64,000 bases of DNA from contig NZ_MDKC01000008.1 in assembly GCF_001712755.1 (NCBI RefSeq), positions 44,853 through 108,852 on the forward strand, written 5' to 3'. This DNA is from Gottfriedia luciferensis. Lineage in GTDB: Bacteria; Bacillota; Bacilli; Bacillales; Bacillaceae_G. Of this stretch, positions 41,561 to 51,313 are shown piece after piece; within the stretch, counting starts at the first letter, position 1; each line of letters opens with the position of its first letter. The notes under the pieces were generated by a model. It saw nothing but the letters and a program-made list of their open reading frames with translations, was not told the DNA's origin and did no database searches. The position numbers and the translations under genes were made by a program.

Positions 41561-41583
41561 TCCCTTTTTGTTCCAACAATAAA

Positions 41584-41623
41584 AGTGCAGCTAAACTCAT
41601 TAATAGAATTTTAGCTACACTAA
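41584..41623 (-). terminator. Intrinsic terminator of the AEP operon
   Basis: GTGTAGCTAAA/TTTAGCTGCAC stem then TTTTATT on the minus strand, directly after the stop at 41627. Confidence 0.78.
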
Positions 41624-41626
41624 GAA

Positions 41627-42979
41627 TTAACTAAACCTTTTCAACCCTTCTTCAAGAAGGCCCACAGCAAACTCTAATTCACTTTTAGTTACAATTAAAG
41701 GTGGATGCCATGTTATACAATTGCCTCCAGAAAGCTTAAATGAAAGTCCATTATTTAAACAATAATAAAGAATTTTTTCGGCTAATTCATCATTCTTTTC
41801 TTTTGTATCGCGAGACTTTACTAACTCAATTGAGATTAATAGACCCGCAATTCGAATATCACCGATTCTCTCATACTTTTCATAAAGTTCATCTAATTTT
41901 AACTTTACGTATTCGGATTGTATTCGGCAATTCTCTTCCAAGTTGTAGTCATCTATATACTCAATTGTTGAACAAATCGCTGCACAACCTAATGACGGTT
42001 TCTCATGTGTATAATGTCCAAGCGATATTTCTTCGGCAACATCGTATTTTGTACGAGCTAGTACAGCCGCTTGAGGTATTACCGCTCCACCTAAACCTTT
42101 TCCTAGAACTAGAATATCTGGCTCAATCTCAAATTTTTGATGAACATAAAATGTACCACTTCTCATTAGAGCTGTCGGAACTTCATCAAAAATTAATAGA
42201 ATGCCATGTCGATCACACATCTCTCTTAGTCTCTTAAAATAAGATTTTGTTGGTATATGTGTATCAGTTGCCCGAATTGGTTCTAATAGAATTGCTCCAA
42301 TTTCTCCTTCATGCTCAATCATATATTCAATATGGTCCAAGCAAAAATTCGCTATTTCTTCATGTGAGTCAGTTTTTAATAGATTACGATATCCATTAAA
42401 AGGAATCGCTTTTAATGTACCCGGCATAAGAGGGCCCATATCCTTTTTAAAGACGTATTCTCCACCAACTGAAATGGCATCTAAACCAGCTCCATGAAAT
42501 GATTCCCACATCGAAATGACTTTATGACGTCCAGTCACCTTTCGCGCAATTTTTAGGGCTAGTCCGAAAGCTGCACTCCCAGATGGGGTAAATAGAACCT
42601 TGTAATCTTTTGAAGTTGTTTTATTTACTAATGCATTAGCTGCCTTAATGACAATCTCAGACGTAAACCTTCTTGGAATAAATGGGAGTTCATCAACTTG
42701 TCTTTTGATTGCTTCAACTACATATGGATTTTTATAGCCAACTTGATGTGAGCTATTTCCATGAAAATCTAAATATTTGTCTCCATTCACACCAATTAGA
42801 TAACTTCCATTAGCATCGACAATTCCATTAAGACAAGGCGTAGACATTGATTGTCTTGCAAAAACCTTTGCATCCTCTTGAATGACTTCTCGACTAATTT
42901 GATTTAATTGATCCATCCATTCCGTGCGAAGAGGGCTTGAGTTAATATCGCCCTCTCTTTTCAAATGAGTATTTAACAT
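41627..42979 (-). CDS. pbfA: Class-III PLP enzyme, probably PbfA-type 1-hydroxy-2-aminoethylphosphonate ammonia-lyase
   Basis: 450 aa, fold type I class-III aminotransferase family. PLP contacts D265 in LLIFDEVPTAL and Schiff-base K294 in VLGKGLGGAV. Within phnW-phnX clusters a class-III-like gene commonly encodes PbfA, which converts (R)-1-hydroxy-2-aminoethylphosphonate to phosphonoacetaldehyde plus ammonia and so extends the PhnWX route to hydroxylated AEP. The assignment rests on gene context and family; an ordinary transaminase is the alternative. It overlaps phnX by 7 bp. Confidence 0.72.
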   Translation of the reverse strand: MLNTHLKREGDINSSPLRTEWMDQLNQISREVIQEDAKVFARQSMSTPCLNGIVDANGSYLIGVNGDKYLDFHGNSSHQVGYKNPYVVEAIKRQVDELPFIPRRFTSEIVIKAANALVNKTTSKDYKVLFTPSGSAAFGLALKIARKVTGRHKVISMWESFHGAGLDAISVGGEYVFKKDMGPLMPGTLKAIPFNGYRNLLKTDSHEEIANFCLDHIEYMIEHEGEIGAILLEPIRATDTHIPTKSYFKRLREMCDRHGILLIFDEVPTALMRSGTFYVHQKFEIEPDILVLGKGLGGAVIPQAAVLARTKYDVAEEISLGHYTHEKPSLGCAAICSTIEYIDDYNLEENCRIQSEYVKLKLDELYEKYERIGDIRIAGLLISIELVKSRDTKEKNDELAEKILYYCLNNGLSFKLSGGNCITWHPPLIVTKSELEFAVGLLEEGLKRFS

Positions 42980-43785
42980 GTTACTTTCTTACCTTCTACA
43001 ATTAAATCATTAATTTTGTCAATTAACATAGGCAATTCACTCATTGATTTAATTGTAAAATCTGCACCATTTTTTCTAAATGATTGTTCAGTTTTTGATA
43101 TGATTGCTTCTTTCTCACTATCTGTTAAGCTACTAAACTCTTCTAAACTAAGTCCCATTTCTGAACTTCCGATAATGACGCCGACAGACCAAACACCTGC
43201 ATTAATACCTTCTTTAATATCTGAAATTGTATCGCCAACTTTCACGACTTTCCATGGAGCTGTTAACTTTAATGCTTCCATGTTACGGTAAATCATATAT
43301 GGATACGGTCTACCAAATGAATTTGTTTCGTCAGGAGTAATATAGAAGTCTGGATAATAGCCTTTAATCTCAGCATTTGGAACGACTACATCCATCATTT
43401 TATTTGTGTATCCTGTTGTTGATCCTATTTTAAGACCTTTATTCCTTAATTCTTGCACTACTTCGATTACTCCAGGAATCGGATCTGCATAATCAGATAG
43501 TGAAGCCATTAAAGCTGGCTCAAAGTTTGCGTATAGTATATTCACATCTTGTTCATTAAATGGTCTCTCATATTTTTCAATCCAAAGCTTAGAAATTCTA
43601 GGCATTGAAAGCATTTCACGAATATGATCGATTTTTAACATCCCCATTGGTGCACGAGCTTCTTCCATTGTTACTTCAATTCCAGCATTTTTAAAAATAT
43701 CGATAAACACATTTACTGGCGCAAAACATCCAAAGTCAACTGTAGTACCAGCCCAATCTAAAATAATTCCTTCTACTTTATTCAT
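42973..43785 (-). CDS. phnX: Phosphonoacetaldehyde hydrolase
   Basis: 270 aa HAD-superfamily enzyme. Nucleophile D10 in ILDWAGTTVDFG, with A12 at the unusual HAD position; the Schiff-base lysine K51 in MGMLKIDHI is unique to phosphonatases. It cleaves the C-P bond of phosphonoacetaldehyde to acetaldehyde and phosphate in the cytoplasm. GGAGTGG SD. It overlaps phnW by 4 bp (ATGA), so the two are translationally coupled. Confidence 0.95.
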   Translation of the reverse strand: MNKVEGIILDWAGTTVDFGCFAPVNVFIDIFKNAGIEVTMEEARAPMGMLKIDHIREMLSMPRISKLWIEKYERPFNEQDVNILYANFEPALMASLSDYADPIPGVIEVVQELRNKGLKIGSTTGYTNKMMDVVVPNAEIKGYYPDFYITPDETNSFGRPYPYMIYRNMEALKLTAPWKVVKVGDTISDIKEGINAGVWSVGVIIGSSEMGLSLEEFSSLTDSEKEAIISKTEQSFRKNGADFTIKSMSELPMLIDKINDLIVEGKKVTC

Positions 43786-44876
43786 TTTGTCACCACTCCC
43801 ATATATTCTTCAATAATATTACATAAACTTTGGATGTCTTCTTCATAAATTTCTCCAATATTTCCTACACGGAATGTATCAGCATCTGTTAGCTTACCAG
43901 GATAGATGACAAATCCTTTTTCTTTTATGAAATAATAGAAGTTTTCAAAGCTAAACTGTTCACTTGGAAATAAAAAGGTTGTAATAATTGGCGATTGATT
44001 TTCCTCAGAAATATAAGCGTTGATTCCCACTTCTTTCAGTCTCATTCTTAAAACGCGGTTATTATTCTTGTAGCGAGCATACCTAGCTGAAATGCCACCT
44101 TCTTCAATTAACTCATCAATCGCTTTTGAAAATGCCGCAACAACATGCGTTGGAGAAGTAAATCTCCATTTTCCATCCTTGTCCATTTCCTTCCATTGAT
44201 CGAATAAATCTAAAGATACACTTCGAGCAATTCCCTCACACTGAACGAGCTTATTTAGTTTTGCTATAACAAATCCAAATCCTGGTACTCCTTGAATACA
44301 TTTATTAGCACTACTAATTAAGTAATCAATCCCCAGTTTTTGAATATCAATTTCAATGCCACCAAAGCTACTCATTGCATCGATAATTAATGTTTTATTA
44401 TATTCTTTTGAAAGATCGGCGACCATTTCAATTGGGTTTAAAATTCCAGTTGTTGTTTCGCAATGAACCATTACGATGTGAGTAATAGCTGAATCTTTTT
44501 CAATAATATCTCTTAACTCTTCTTCTTTAGGTAGCTCATCATATGCAATGCTATATTGAACGAAATTAAGCCCAATATACTTAGCCATTTTTACAATACG
44601 TTCACCATAAGCTCCATTCGTTACAATCAATACTTTGTCATTTTTTGAGATTGATGAACTTATAACTGATTCAACTGAAAATGTACCACTGCCTTGCATT
44701 AAAACAACTGTATAATCTTCTTCTGAAGCATTTGCCAACTCTAGAAGTTGTGTTCTAATTTTTTGTGTTATTTCTTTATAATCGTTATCCCAAGTACATC
44801 GGTCAAAGAGCATTTCTTCTTTGACCGTATTTGTAGTTGTTAATGGACCTGGTGTAAGTAATTTATAGTTTTTCAT
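43782..44876 (-). CDS. phnW: 2-aminoethylphosphonate:pyruvate transaminase
   Basis: 364 aa class-V aminotransferase. Start KNYKLLTPGPLTTTNTVK, QGSGTFSVESV phosphate-binding loop, IIDAMSSFGG, and Schiff-base Lys in SSANKCIQGVPG (about residue 192). It transfers the amino group of AEP to pyruvate, giving phosphonoacetaldehyde and alanine. ATG 44876 is chosen because AAGGGG lies nine bases upstream; ATG 44885 directly abuts it. Confidence 0.95.
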   Translation of the reverse strand: MKNYKLLTPGPLTTTNTVKEEMLFDRCTWDNDYKEITQKIRTQLLELANASEEDYTVVLMQGSGTFSVESVISSSISKNDKVLIVTNGAYGERIVKMAKYIGLNFVQYSIAYDELPKEEELRDIIEKDSAITHIVMVHCETTTGILNPIEMVADLSKEYNKTLIIDAMSSFGGIEIDIQKLGIDYLISSANKCIQGVPGFGFVIAKLNKLVQCEGIARSVSLDLFDQWKEMDKDGKWRFTSPTHVVAAFSKAIDELIEEGGISARYARYKNNNRVLRMRLKEVGINAYISEENQSPIITTFLFPSEQFSFENFYYFIKEKGFVIYPGKLTDADTFRVGNIGEIYEEDIQSLCNIIEEYMGVVTK

Positions 44877-44896
44877 AACCTTCATCCCCTTAGTAA

Positions 44897-45889
44897 TTAT
44901 TTTGCTGCATTAAAGAACTGTTGGTGCTCTTCTAATAATTTAACTGTTAATGGTTGACTAAATTTCATAGAATGAGCTGGTTTATGCTCGTCGCTAACGG
45001 TTTCGCCTTTGTATAAAGCAACTGGGTAATTTTTAATTAAATCTTTACGAGCATCTTTAATAATTACTTCTGCCATTTTCATTGCTAATTCATTTGATTT
45101 CTTATCTTTTTTAACAACTGCAACTGATTCAGTTAGTGAGAAGTTTCCTTCTGTTGGATCTACGTAGTCAATTGGTAAACCTGAATTTTTATCTAACACT
45201 GCTTGGTGACGTAATCCGATACCTGCTGCAACTTCTCCAGCTTCTACCTTCTTAATTGGACCTGAACCTGAGCTCTCTAAATGTGGACCACAGTTTGCGA
45301 TTAAATCATGTAAAATTGTTTTACCTTCTACTTCACCATACTGAGTAATAATCGCTTGAATTAATAACCATCCAGTTGAAGAATCCATGATATTTGGAAT
45401 TGATACTAAACCTTTAAATTCTGGTTTTGCTAAATCTTTAATTGATGTTGGCATCGGTAAGCCTTTTTCTTTCATTACTTTTGTATTTACAAAAATTGAT
45501 CCTGTGTTAGCTAAAATTGGTGTATAAAATGAAGGATATTTCTCTAAAGAATTTGTTTTAAATGTTAAGTCTTCAAACATATTGTGTTTTTCCTGAGCAC
45601 TGTCTAAAAAGTATGAACTCATTGTTACTAAATTTGCCTCGATTTTATCGCCTTCAGCCATAAGTTTTCCACCTAATTCAGAAGTACCAAATGTTTGGAA
45701 TACGTATTTTCCTTCATAACCTGCTTTTTTCAATGCACTTTCCATTGATGTAATGGCTTCTTCATCACCATTCGTATAAATAACAACTTTTCCTGAGGCA
45801 TTTGTTTTAGAACTATTACATGCAGTTAATGAAAAAACTAAACATAATGCGAATAATGACAACACAATCCCTTTGAATTTCTTAAACAT
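44897..45889 (-). CDS. phnS: AEP ABC transporter, substrate-binding lipoprotein
   Basis: 330 aa. Signal peptide with lipobox LTAC (C24), then an iron(III)/AEP-type periplasmic-binding fold: KVVIYTNGDEEAITSMESAL, TGWLLIQAIITQYGE, SSGSGPIKKVEAGEVAAGIG. The sequence type is that of 2-aminoethylphosphonate-binding proteins. AGAGAGG SD. Followed by phnW after 20 bp and preceded by the permease gene, so all lie on one transcript. Confidence 0.88.
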   Translation of the reverse strand: MFKKFKGIVLSLFALCLVFSLTACNSSKTNASGKVVIYTNGDEEAITSMESALKKAGYEGKYVFQTFGTSELGGKLMAEGDKIEANLVTMSSYFLDSAQEKHNMFEDLTFKTNSLEKYPSFYTPILANTGSIFVNTKVMKEKGLPMPTSIKDLAKPEFKGLVSIPNIMDSSTGWLLIQAIITQYGEVEGKTILHDLIANCGPHLESSGSGPIKKVEAGEVAAGIGLRHQAVLDKNSGLPIDYVDPTEGNFSLTESVAVVKKDKKSNELAMKMAEVIIKDARKDLIKNYPVALYKGETVSDEHKPAHSMKFSQPLTVKLLEEHQQFFNAAK

Positions 45890-45931
45890 TTGAAATAACC
45901 TCTCTTATTTTAATTTTTTATAAATTATTGA

Positions 45932-47557
45932 TTATCCCTGAATAACACTTTTCCGTTGAAAATAGTCGCAAATGAATTTAACGATTAAGTTCGTAAAAAA
46001 GATTAATAGCGATAATACAAATATTTCATCATATTTTTGGAAGTGCTGAAGTTCTTTTATTTTGCTTGCAACTAAAGAAGTTTCAGCTGTTATTAAGAAT
46101 ATGATCCCACTTACCGTTACCATTGAATTGATAAAATAGTAACTAATCATTTCAAAAACTGTTGACTTAGAGTTCGGTAAGACAACTCTGTAAATTGTTT
46201 TAAACCAGGAATCCCCCATTAATTCTCCAGTTGTCTCCCAACCAGGATTCATTTTAGATAATGAGTTTTTCGCTAATAAATATGGTGTAGTAAAGAAATG
46301 AACGATGTTGCAAAGAATGATAATTGCAAATGTTCCTTTTAAACTACTATTATTGAAAAATAGTAAATACGATAAACCTAAAACCATTCCTGGAACAGTG
46401 TTTGTTAGCATCGAAATTAAATCAATGACTAGCTTAGATTTACTTTTTATAGCTGTTCTCACATTTAATAGTGCCGAGCTATATGCAACAAGAGTTCCTA
46501 GAATTGCTGTTACTACTGAAACATATAACGAGTTTTTATAAACTCCAATTAAATCTGTAGATTGAAAAGCATCTACGAAATGTTGTAGCGAAAAAGTTAA
46601 TTTAAATGGATAACTAATAAAAAATGGTATGATGAACATTACTGCAAATACTGAAAGAATACCAACTAAAATGATTGTAGAAATGATCCCGAAACAAATA
46701 TCTCGAACCTTGTTGGAAATCATTTCAACGTTTGTAAACTTATCATAATGAAAATTGAATTTTTCAAGATAGTTTAGCAATAAAACACCAAATACAGCTG
46801 GAACTAGCATCAATACTGCAATAACTGCACCATTATTAAAATTAGGAATTGATCCAAGCATAACTTGATATAGCTGGGTAGCTACAACGTAATATGTACC
46901 ACCCACAGAAGCCGGTATACCGTAATCTGTGAAGCTTAAAATAAAGGAAAGAACAAAAGCTCCACCAAGCGTTCCAAGTAATGGGCGAATAATTGTATTT
47001 TTGAAGCTTCTAAATGGTCCGTCACCCATCAATTCAGAAACAACCATAAATTTTTTATCAATATATTTAAAAGAATTATTAATTAATAGAAATGCAGCTG
47101 GTAATGTATAAATTACATATCCAATTAGTAATCCATTAAATCCATAAATTTCGAATAGATTTTTTCCTATTAATTTTGTAATTAAACCTTGTTGACCAAA
47201 GGAATAAATAATCGCAAATCCATATGTGATCGTTGGAAGTAACATTGGAATGAGAATAACGACTTTCATAAATCCTTTTAAAGGTCGAATCAATTTCGTA
47301 CAGTTAATTGAATATGCCAGAATAAAAGCTAAGACTGTACTGATACAAGCAGTAATAGTAGAAACCTTAATACTATTTCCAATTGCTTGTACTAGGTTTT
47401 TATCTGACAGTATTGTTATATAATTATTAATTCCAAAACCATAATCCGTTTCGAATGAGCGATAAAATAATGTGATTAATGGTACTAATAGAAATGAGAC
47501 AAATAATATGAATATTGCTAAATAAATAATTCGCATTTCCGGTTTAACTTTATGCAT
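45932..47557 (-). CDS. AEP ABC transporter, fused double permease
   Basis: 541 aa with two tandem BPD_transp_1 units (about residues 55-260 and 345-535), each with an EAA-like loop (MGDGPFRSFKNTI and MGDSWFKTIYRVVLP). It corresponds to PhnU and PhnV fused in one chain, as seen in several Gram-positive AEP loci. ATG 47557 overlaps the ATPase stop by 8 bp and has GGTGAG just upstream; earlier TTG/GTG codons lack an SD. Confidence 0.88.
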   Translation of the reverse strand: MHKVKPEMRIIYLAIFILFVSFLLVPLITLFYRSFETDYGFGINNYITILSDKNLVQAIGNSIKVSTITACISTVLAFILAYSINCTKLIRPLKGFMKVVILIPMLLPTITYGFAIIYSFGQQGLITKLIGKNLFEIYGFNGLLIGYVIYTLPAAFLLINNSFKYIDKKFMVVSELMGDGPFRSFKNTIIRPLLGTLGGAFVLSFILSFTDYGIPASVGGTYYVVATQLYQVMLGSIPNFNNGAVIAVLMLVPAVFGVLLLNYLEKFNFHYDKFTNVEMISNKVRDICFGIISTIILVGILSVFAVMFIIPFFISYPFKLTFSLQHFVDAFQSTDLIGVYKNSLYVSVVTAILGTLVAYSSALLNVRTAIKSKSKLVIDLISMLTNTVPGMVLGLSYLLFFNNSSLKGTFAIIILCNIVHFFTTPYLLAKNSLSKMNPGWETTGELMGDSWFKTIYRVVLPNSKSTVFEMISYYFINSMVTVSGIIFLITAETSLVASKIKELQHFQKYDEIFVLSLLIFFTNLIVKFICDYFQRKSVIQG

Positions 47558-48302
47558 ATTTCTCACCAAACAAGTTGTAAATATTATGTCTCTTAATTTG
47601 AAGTTGCTTTAATATAAACTCTTCAACAAATCGATTATTTGGTTCGTTTATGATTTCGCTTGGCGTACCAAATTGTGAAATTTTACCTTCATTAATAATT
47701 AAAATTTTATCTGATAATGTTAATGCTTCTTCTGGATCGTGAGTTACGATGATAGTTGTTAGTTTAAATTCTCTTGCAATCGATTTAATTCGTTCTTTAA
47801 TTGATTCTTTTATGACGCCATCTAGCGCACTTAAAGGTTCATCTAATAGTAAAATTTTTGGCTTCGTTACTAATGTTCTAGCAAGAGCAACTCTTTGTTT
47901 CTGACCCCCAGATAACTCTCCTATTTTCTTATTTAAATGAGGCTTTAATTCTAAGAAATCAATATATTCCTGTAATTCTTGATCCGATACAAGACCTTTC
48001 TTATTCCTTAATCCATAAACAATATTTTCATAAGAATTCAAGTTAGGAAAAAGTGCATAATCTTGGAAAACAATATTGAATCCTCTATTTTTCATTGGCG
48101 TTTTAGTAATATCTACATCATTGAATATTATTTGACCTTGATCCATTTGCGTTAGACCTAGGATTAGATTTAGTAAAGTTGTTTTTCCACTTCCACTTGG
48201 ACCTAGTAATGACACGATTTCTCCGGTTTTTATGTCGAGATTTATATCAGATAATACGACTTTTTTATCAAACTGTTTGCTAACGTTTTGTAGTTTCAGC
48301 AA
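47550..48302 (-). CDS. phnT: AEP ABC transporter, ATP-binding protein
   Basis: 250 aa. Walker A LLGPSGSGKTTLL, Q-loop FQDYALFP, signature LSGGQKQRVALAR, Walker B ILLLDEPLSALDG and H-loop VTHDPEEAL. TTG 48302 has GGAGG eight bases upstream; GTG 48311 overlaps the SD. First gene of the leftward AEP operon. Confidence 0.9.
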   Translation of the reverse strand: MLKLQNVSKQFDKKVVLSDINLDIKTGEIVSLLGPSGSGKTTLLNLILGLTQMDQGQIIFNDVDITKTPMKNRGFNIVFQDYALFPNLNSYENIVYGLRNKKGLVSDQELQEYIDFLELKPHLNKKIGELSGGQKQRVALARTLVTKPKILLLDEPLSALDGVIKESIKERIKSIAREFKLTTIIVTHDPEEALTLSDKILIINEGKISQFGTPSEIINEPNNRFVEEFILKQLQIKRHNIYNLFGEKYA

Positions 48303-48341
48303 ACTGTTCACCTCCTTAAGTACAACCTTAGTATAAAATTC

Positions 48342-48423
48342 ATATGTAAATCCAATTAGCTTTTTAAGTAAATAATATGTAAATTATACGTAAGTTTTGC
48401 ATAACTTGTGCACATATTTACAT
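48342..48423. promoter_or_regulatory. Candidate DeoR-family operator cluster in the divergent AEP promoter region
   Basis: ATATGTAAAT occurs at 48342 and 48375, and its inverse (ACATATTTACAT) at 48412, all in the 200-bp gap between phnT and the regulator gene. DeoR regulators typically bind repeated short motifs in such gaps. Binding is inferred. Confidence 0.4.
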
Positions 48424-48521
48424 TTTTTTAATCAAACATTTGCATTTCTACTATTGAAAATGTGTATTCATTTCAATTAAACTGTAAGCAAATAACATTA
48501 AATTACTGAATGGGTGAGGTT

Positions 48522-49283
48522 ATGTTTCCACTTGAAAGACAACAAAAAATAATCGATTTATTAAAGGTAAATAACGTATTAAAAATAACTGAGCTAACTG
48601 AAGCTCTAAATATATCTACTGATACTTTACGTAGAGATTTAAATTTACTTGAAAAGCAAGGCAAAATAGAGAAAATATATGGTGGTGCAAAAATAGCTGA
48701 ATCGAAGTTTTTTGAATCATCAATGGAAGAAAGAATGGTGAGTCACTTAGAGGAAAAAGAAAAGATTGCTGCCAAATGCGCTGAACACATTGAAGATGGA
48801 GATTGTATTTATTTAGATAGTGGCTCTACTACACTACAAATTGCGAAATATATTAAAGATAAAAAGAATTTAACAGTCGTTACGAATTCGATTCCAATCA
48901 TCAATGAGTTAATGAATAGTTCGATTGAATTGATCATAATCGGCGGTAAAATTAGACGAAATGAACAATCAGTCGTTACGTACGATTACTTATTTAATTT
49001 TAACGAATTAAATATTCTAAAGACGTTTATATGCGCAAGTGGAATTACAATTGAAAAAGGAATTTCCGATTATAATTTAGAAGAGGCATTTACAAGGAAG
49101 AAAATAATTGAGTTATCCAACCTTAATTATGTTGCAGCTGACAGCACAAAATTCGGTAAGAATGTCACTGTTCACATAGCACCGCTTGAAAAAATTGATT
49201 ATATCATTACTGATTCTCATATAAATAAAAGTTTTATTTCTAAATTTAATAAGACAAATACAAATCTGGTAATTACAGAATAA
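48522..49283 (+). CDS. DeoR-family transcriptional regulator of the AEP island
   Basis: 253 aa. HTH: FPLERQQKIIDLLKVNN, then TDTLRRDLNLLEKQGKIEKIYGGA (DeoR signature). The C-terminal DeoRC domain has DCIYLDSGSTTLQIAKYI and ITDSHIN, and senses a phosphorylated metabolite in known members. ATG 48522 is favoured over 48510 because GGTGAGG lies between them. Divergent from the phn operon; the likely effector is an AEP-pathway intermediate (inference). Closed by a terminator at 49292. Confidence 0.87.
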   Translation: MFPLERQQKIIDLLKVNNVLKITELTEALNISTDTLRRDLNLLEKQGKIEKIYGGAKIAESKFFESSMEERMVSHLEEKEKIAAKCAEHIEDGDCIYLDSGSTTLQIAKYIKDKKNLTVVTNSIPIINELMNSSIELIIIGGKIRRNEQSVVTYDYLFNFNELNILKTFICASGITIEKGISDYNLEEAFTRKKIIELSNLNYVAADSTKFGKNVTVHIAPLEKIDYIITDSHINKSFISKFNKTNTNLVITE

Positions 49284-49291
49284 ATAAAAGC

Positions 49292-49326
49292 AGGAGGATT
49301 CATTTATTGGGATCCTCCTATTTTCA
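49292..49326 (+). terminator. Intrinsic terminator of the DeoR gene
   Basis: AGGAGGAT/ATCCTCCT stem with 12-base loop, T-rich tail. Confidence 0.82.
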
Positions 49327-49369
49327 TTTAAGAGATGAGTAGTGTTGAATAATATCAGAGCTGAAAGTG

Positions 49370-49625
49370 CAATTAAATTCTGGGAATCGCAATTTAATTT
49401 GACAAATCTGCAATTAAATTCTAAGTAATTCTAATTAAAATTAGCTAATCTGCAATTAAATTACAAGGAACCGCAATTAAAATAAAATAATAACTATACT
49501 AGTAAGGGTACTTTAACCTAAAACTTATAAAAACAGGTACCTTCAAAAATAGAAAACTGCCAATTTGCTATTAATCTTTCTATATTGAATAAAAAATTGA
49601 TAGAACCCGCTAATTATCTATAGAA
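49370..49625 (-). repeat. TTTAATTGCAG motif array and flank, right of AEP island (inverted)
   Basis: Six spaced copies of GCAATTAAA-type words at 49371-49480, in opposite orientation to the left array. Beyond them the region to 49625 shares order of words with 41088-41215 when reversed (ATAGAT.ATTAGC, a CTAGTATAG/CCAGTATGG word). So the AEP island is bracketed by inverted copies. Confidence 0.65.
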
Positions 49626-49858
49626 GTGAGGATAATTTGCTAAGATAGCCCACTATTAACAACTTTCAGATCTTAAAACTGTTCAAATAAAAAAAGGGCT
49701 ACCATATGTCACCCTCTGTGACCAATGGAACCCCCATAAGCTTACTTTAATCTTAAATTCTTTTTCCTCATTAAAAGTAAAGCCTTTTTATTCTCTTCTA
49801 TTCAATGGTTACATATTAAAATACCACTCGTCACAAGAGTAATTTTAGATCATTATGT
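49626..49858. other. Gene-free stretch
   Basis: AT-rich, with no SD-preceded frame. A run AAAAAAAGGGC near 49690 with weak complementary sequence is not a convincing terminator. Confidence 0.4.
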
Positions 49859-50053
49859 CTATCTCCGCTGTTTGGCCCCTCTTACATAAAGGATAATAAT
49901 CGCAAAGATAATCATTCCACAAACAATAAAAGGCATTAAGCCTGAACTGTAAACCATATATACTCGAATATGACGTATTGCATTAACAACTATAAAAAGC
50001 ACCATGCATAACCATAAAATTACAATAAGAGCCGCATTCTTATTTCTTCGCAT
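49859..50053 (-). CDS. Small two-helix membrane protein, 64 aa
   Basis: Two hydrophobic helices (about 9-25 and 38-57) with basic N- (MRRNKN) and C-termini (RGAKQRR). ATG 50053 has GAAGGGG nine bases upstream; ATG 50059 is too close to it. No family recognised. Confidence 0.68.
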   Translation of the reverse strand: MRRNKNAALIVILWLCMVLFIVVNAIRHIRVYMVYSSGLMPFIVCGMIIFAIIILYVRGAKQRR

Positions 50054-50267
50054 AAACATCAGCCCCTTCCAAAAAAAGCAACTACAAAAAATTATTTTAT
50101 TCTATTATATAGTCGAATTACCTAATCAATGACCACACGTTTTTGAGTATTTGTAAAAGTTTTAAAAAATTAAAAGGATAGCCAGTCTATAATAACTAGA
50201 GCTACCCTATGTTTTTAGCTTTTATAAAAAGTATAAAACTACATTAAAAATCCTGGTTGTGCTTCCT

Positions 50268-51173
50268 TTATTGATATATCGAAAAATCTGTGATATTTGC
50301 ATATGGTAGATCATTATTAATCTTATTTTCTAAATCAATAAGTGTATATTTTTGCCATTCCTCTAATCGATTCAAATCCCATTTTTGAACAAATAAATGG
50401 TACAAAAATATTTCTCTCAATTTAAGAAAAACTGGGATTTGTTTTACTATGTCATTATGAAGTAAGTTTTCTAGTTTATATCCTTTAAAAAAGCGCGTCA
50501 AAAAAGTCTTAATAAACTGTTCATTCATTTGGTTAAAAGAGTTCTGTTGCCAATATGCATGATAAAAAGCTGTAGCAATATCCTGTGCGAACCAATTAAA
50601 TGCACAATCATCAAAATCGATTATAAAGGGCGTATTACCAACTAGAATTATATTCCCTTGATGAAAATCATTATGAATAAGCCCAAATGTATCGGATTTC
50701 ACTTGAAATTGTAATAGCTTTTCCATGTGTTTATCATAAATCTCTTTCATAGTAGGAACTAACTGATCTCTAATCCCAAAAACATCAACACGATTAGGTG
50801 ACCATACAGGACGATGTACTTCACTTAATTTATACTTCTTGACTAAAGAGTGCATCTTCCCCAATTCTTTACCCCATTGTTCAAACAGTTGTATGTTCCA
50901 ATGATTAGGATTTGTAACATCAATTTATTCGCCATTAATATAATCAAAATAAGTTATGACTCTTTCATCTTCTTTTCCTAGATTATGATCCACTCTTGGG
51001 ACATTTACTCCTTGCATATGTAAAAAATTTATAAACTGAATTTCCTGTAACACCATTTCTTTTGTTCTTCCTAATTTAGACTTTCTAACCACCTTATTAT
51101 ATTCTTCATCAAAAAAAACATCATTTTGAAGCCCACCGCTTAAACGGAATTGATTACTACGCTTCTTATTCAT
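50268..51173 (-). pseudogene. Aminoglycoside-phosphotransferase-family gene interrupted by one in-frame stop
   Basis: The frame from ATG 51173 reads RLSGGLQNDVFFDEEYNKVV through FDYINGE, then a TAA at 50925-50927. It continues in the same frame (IDVTNPNHWNIQLFEQWGKE) to the stop at 50268, about 300 codons in total. The downstream part keeps the full Brenner motif LIHNDFHQGNI and the metal motif FIIDFDDCAF of APH/choline-kinase-like enzymes. Only the single nonsense codon breaks it, so the lesion looks recent. Internal restart at ATG 50864 could yield a 198-aa fragment lacking the N-lobe. Sequencing error or readthrough are alternatives. Confidence 0.83.
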
Positions 51174-51313
51174 TGATAGTCCCCATCTCTCTTATAGACT
51201 TTCATACAATCCCCTTTTTGTGTTCACAACCAAAATATATTAAGATATTTTTAAGTGTTTAATTCTTTCTATATTAAATATTATATCTATTCAATTTAAG
51301 GAGTTTTCAAAAT

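Larger units (their letters stand above)
40989..41583. other. Gene-free left flank of the AEP island
   Basis: No gene. It contains a palindromic CCCCTACCAGTATGGGT region and, from 41190, an array of the motif TTTAATTGCAG. The 118-codon frame here is a translation of the array without ATG or SD. Confidence 0.7.

Noticed and set aside
41226..41582. 118-aa frame with internal repeats next to the AEP island
   Set aside because: It is the translated motif array; non-ATG start without SD and the 120-bp period explains the repeats.
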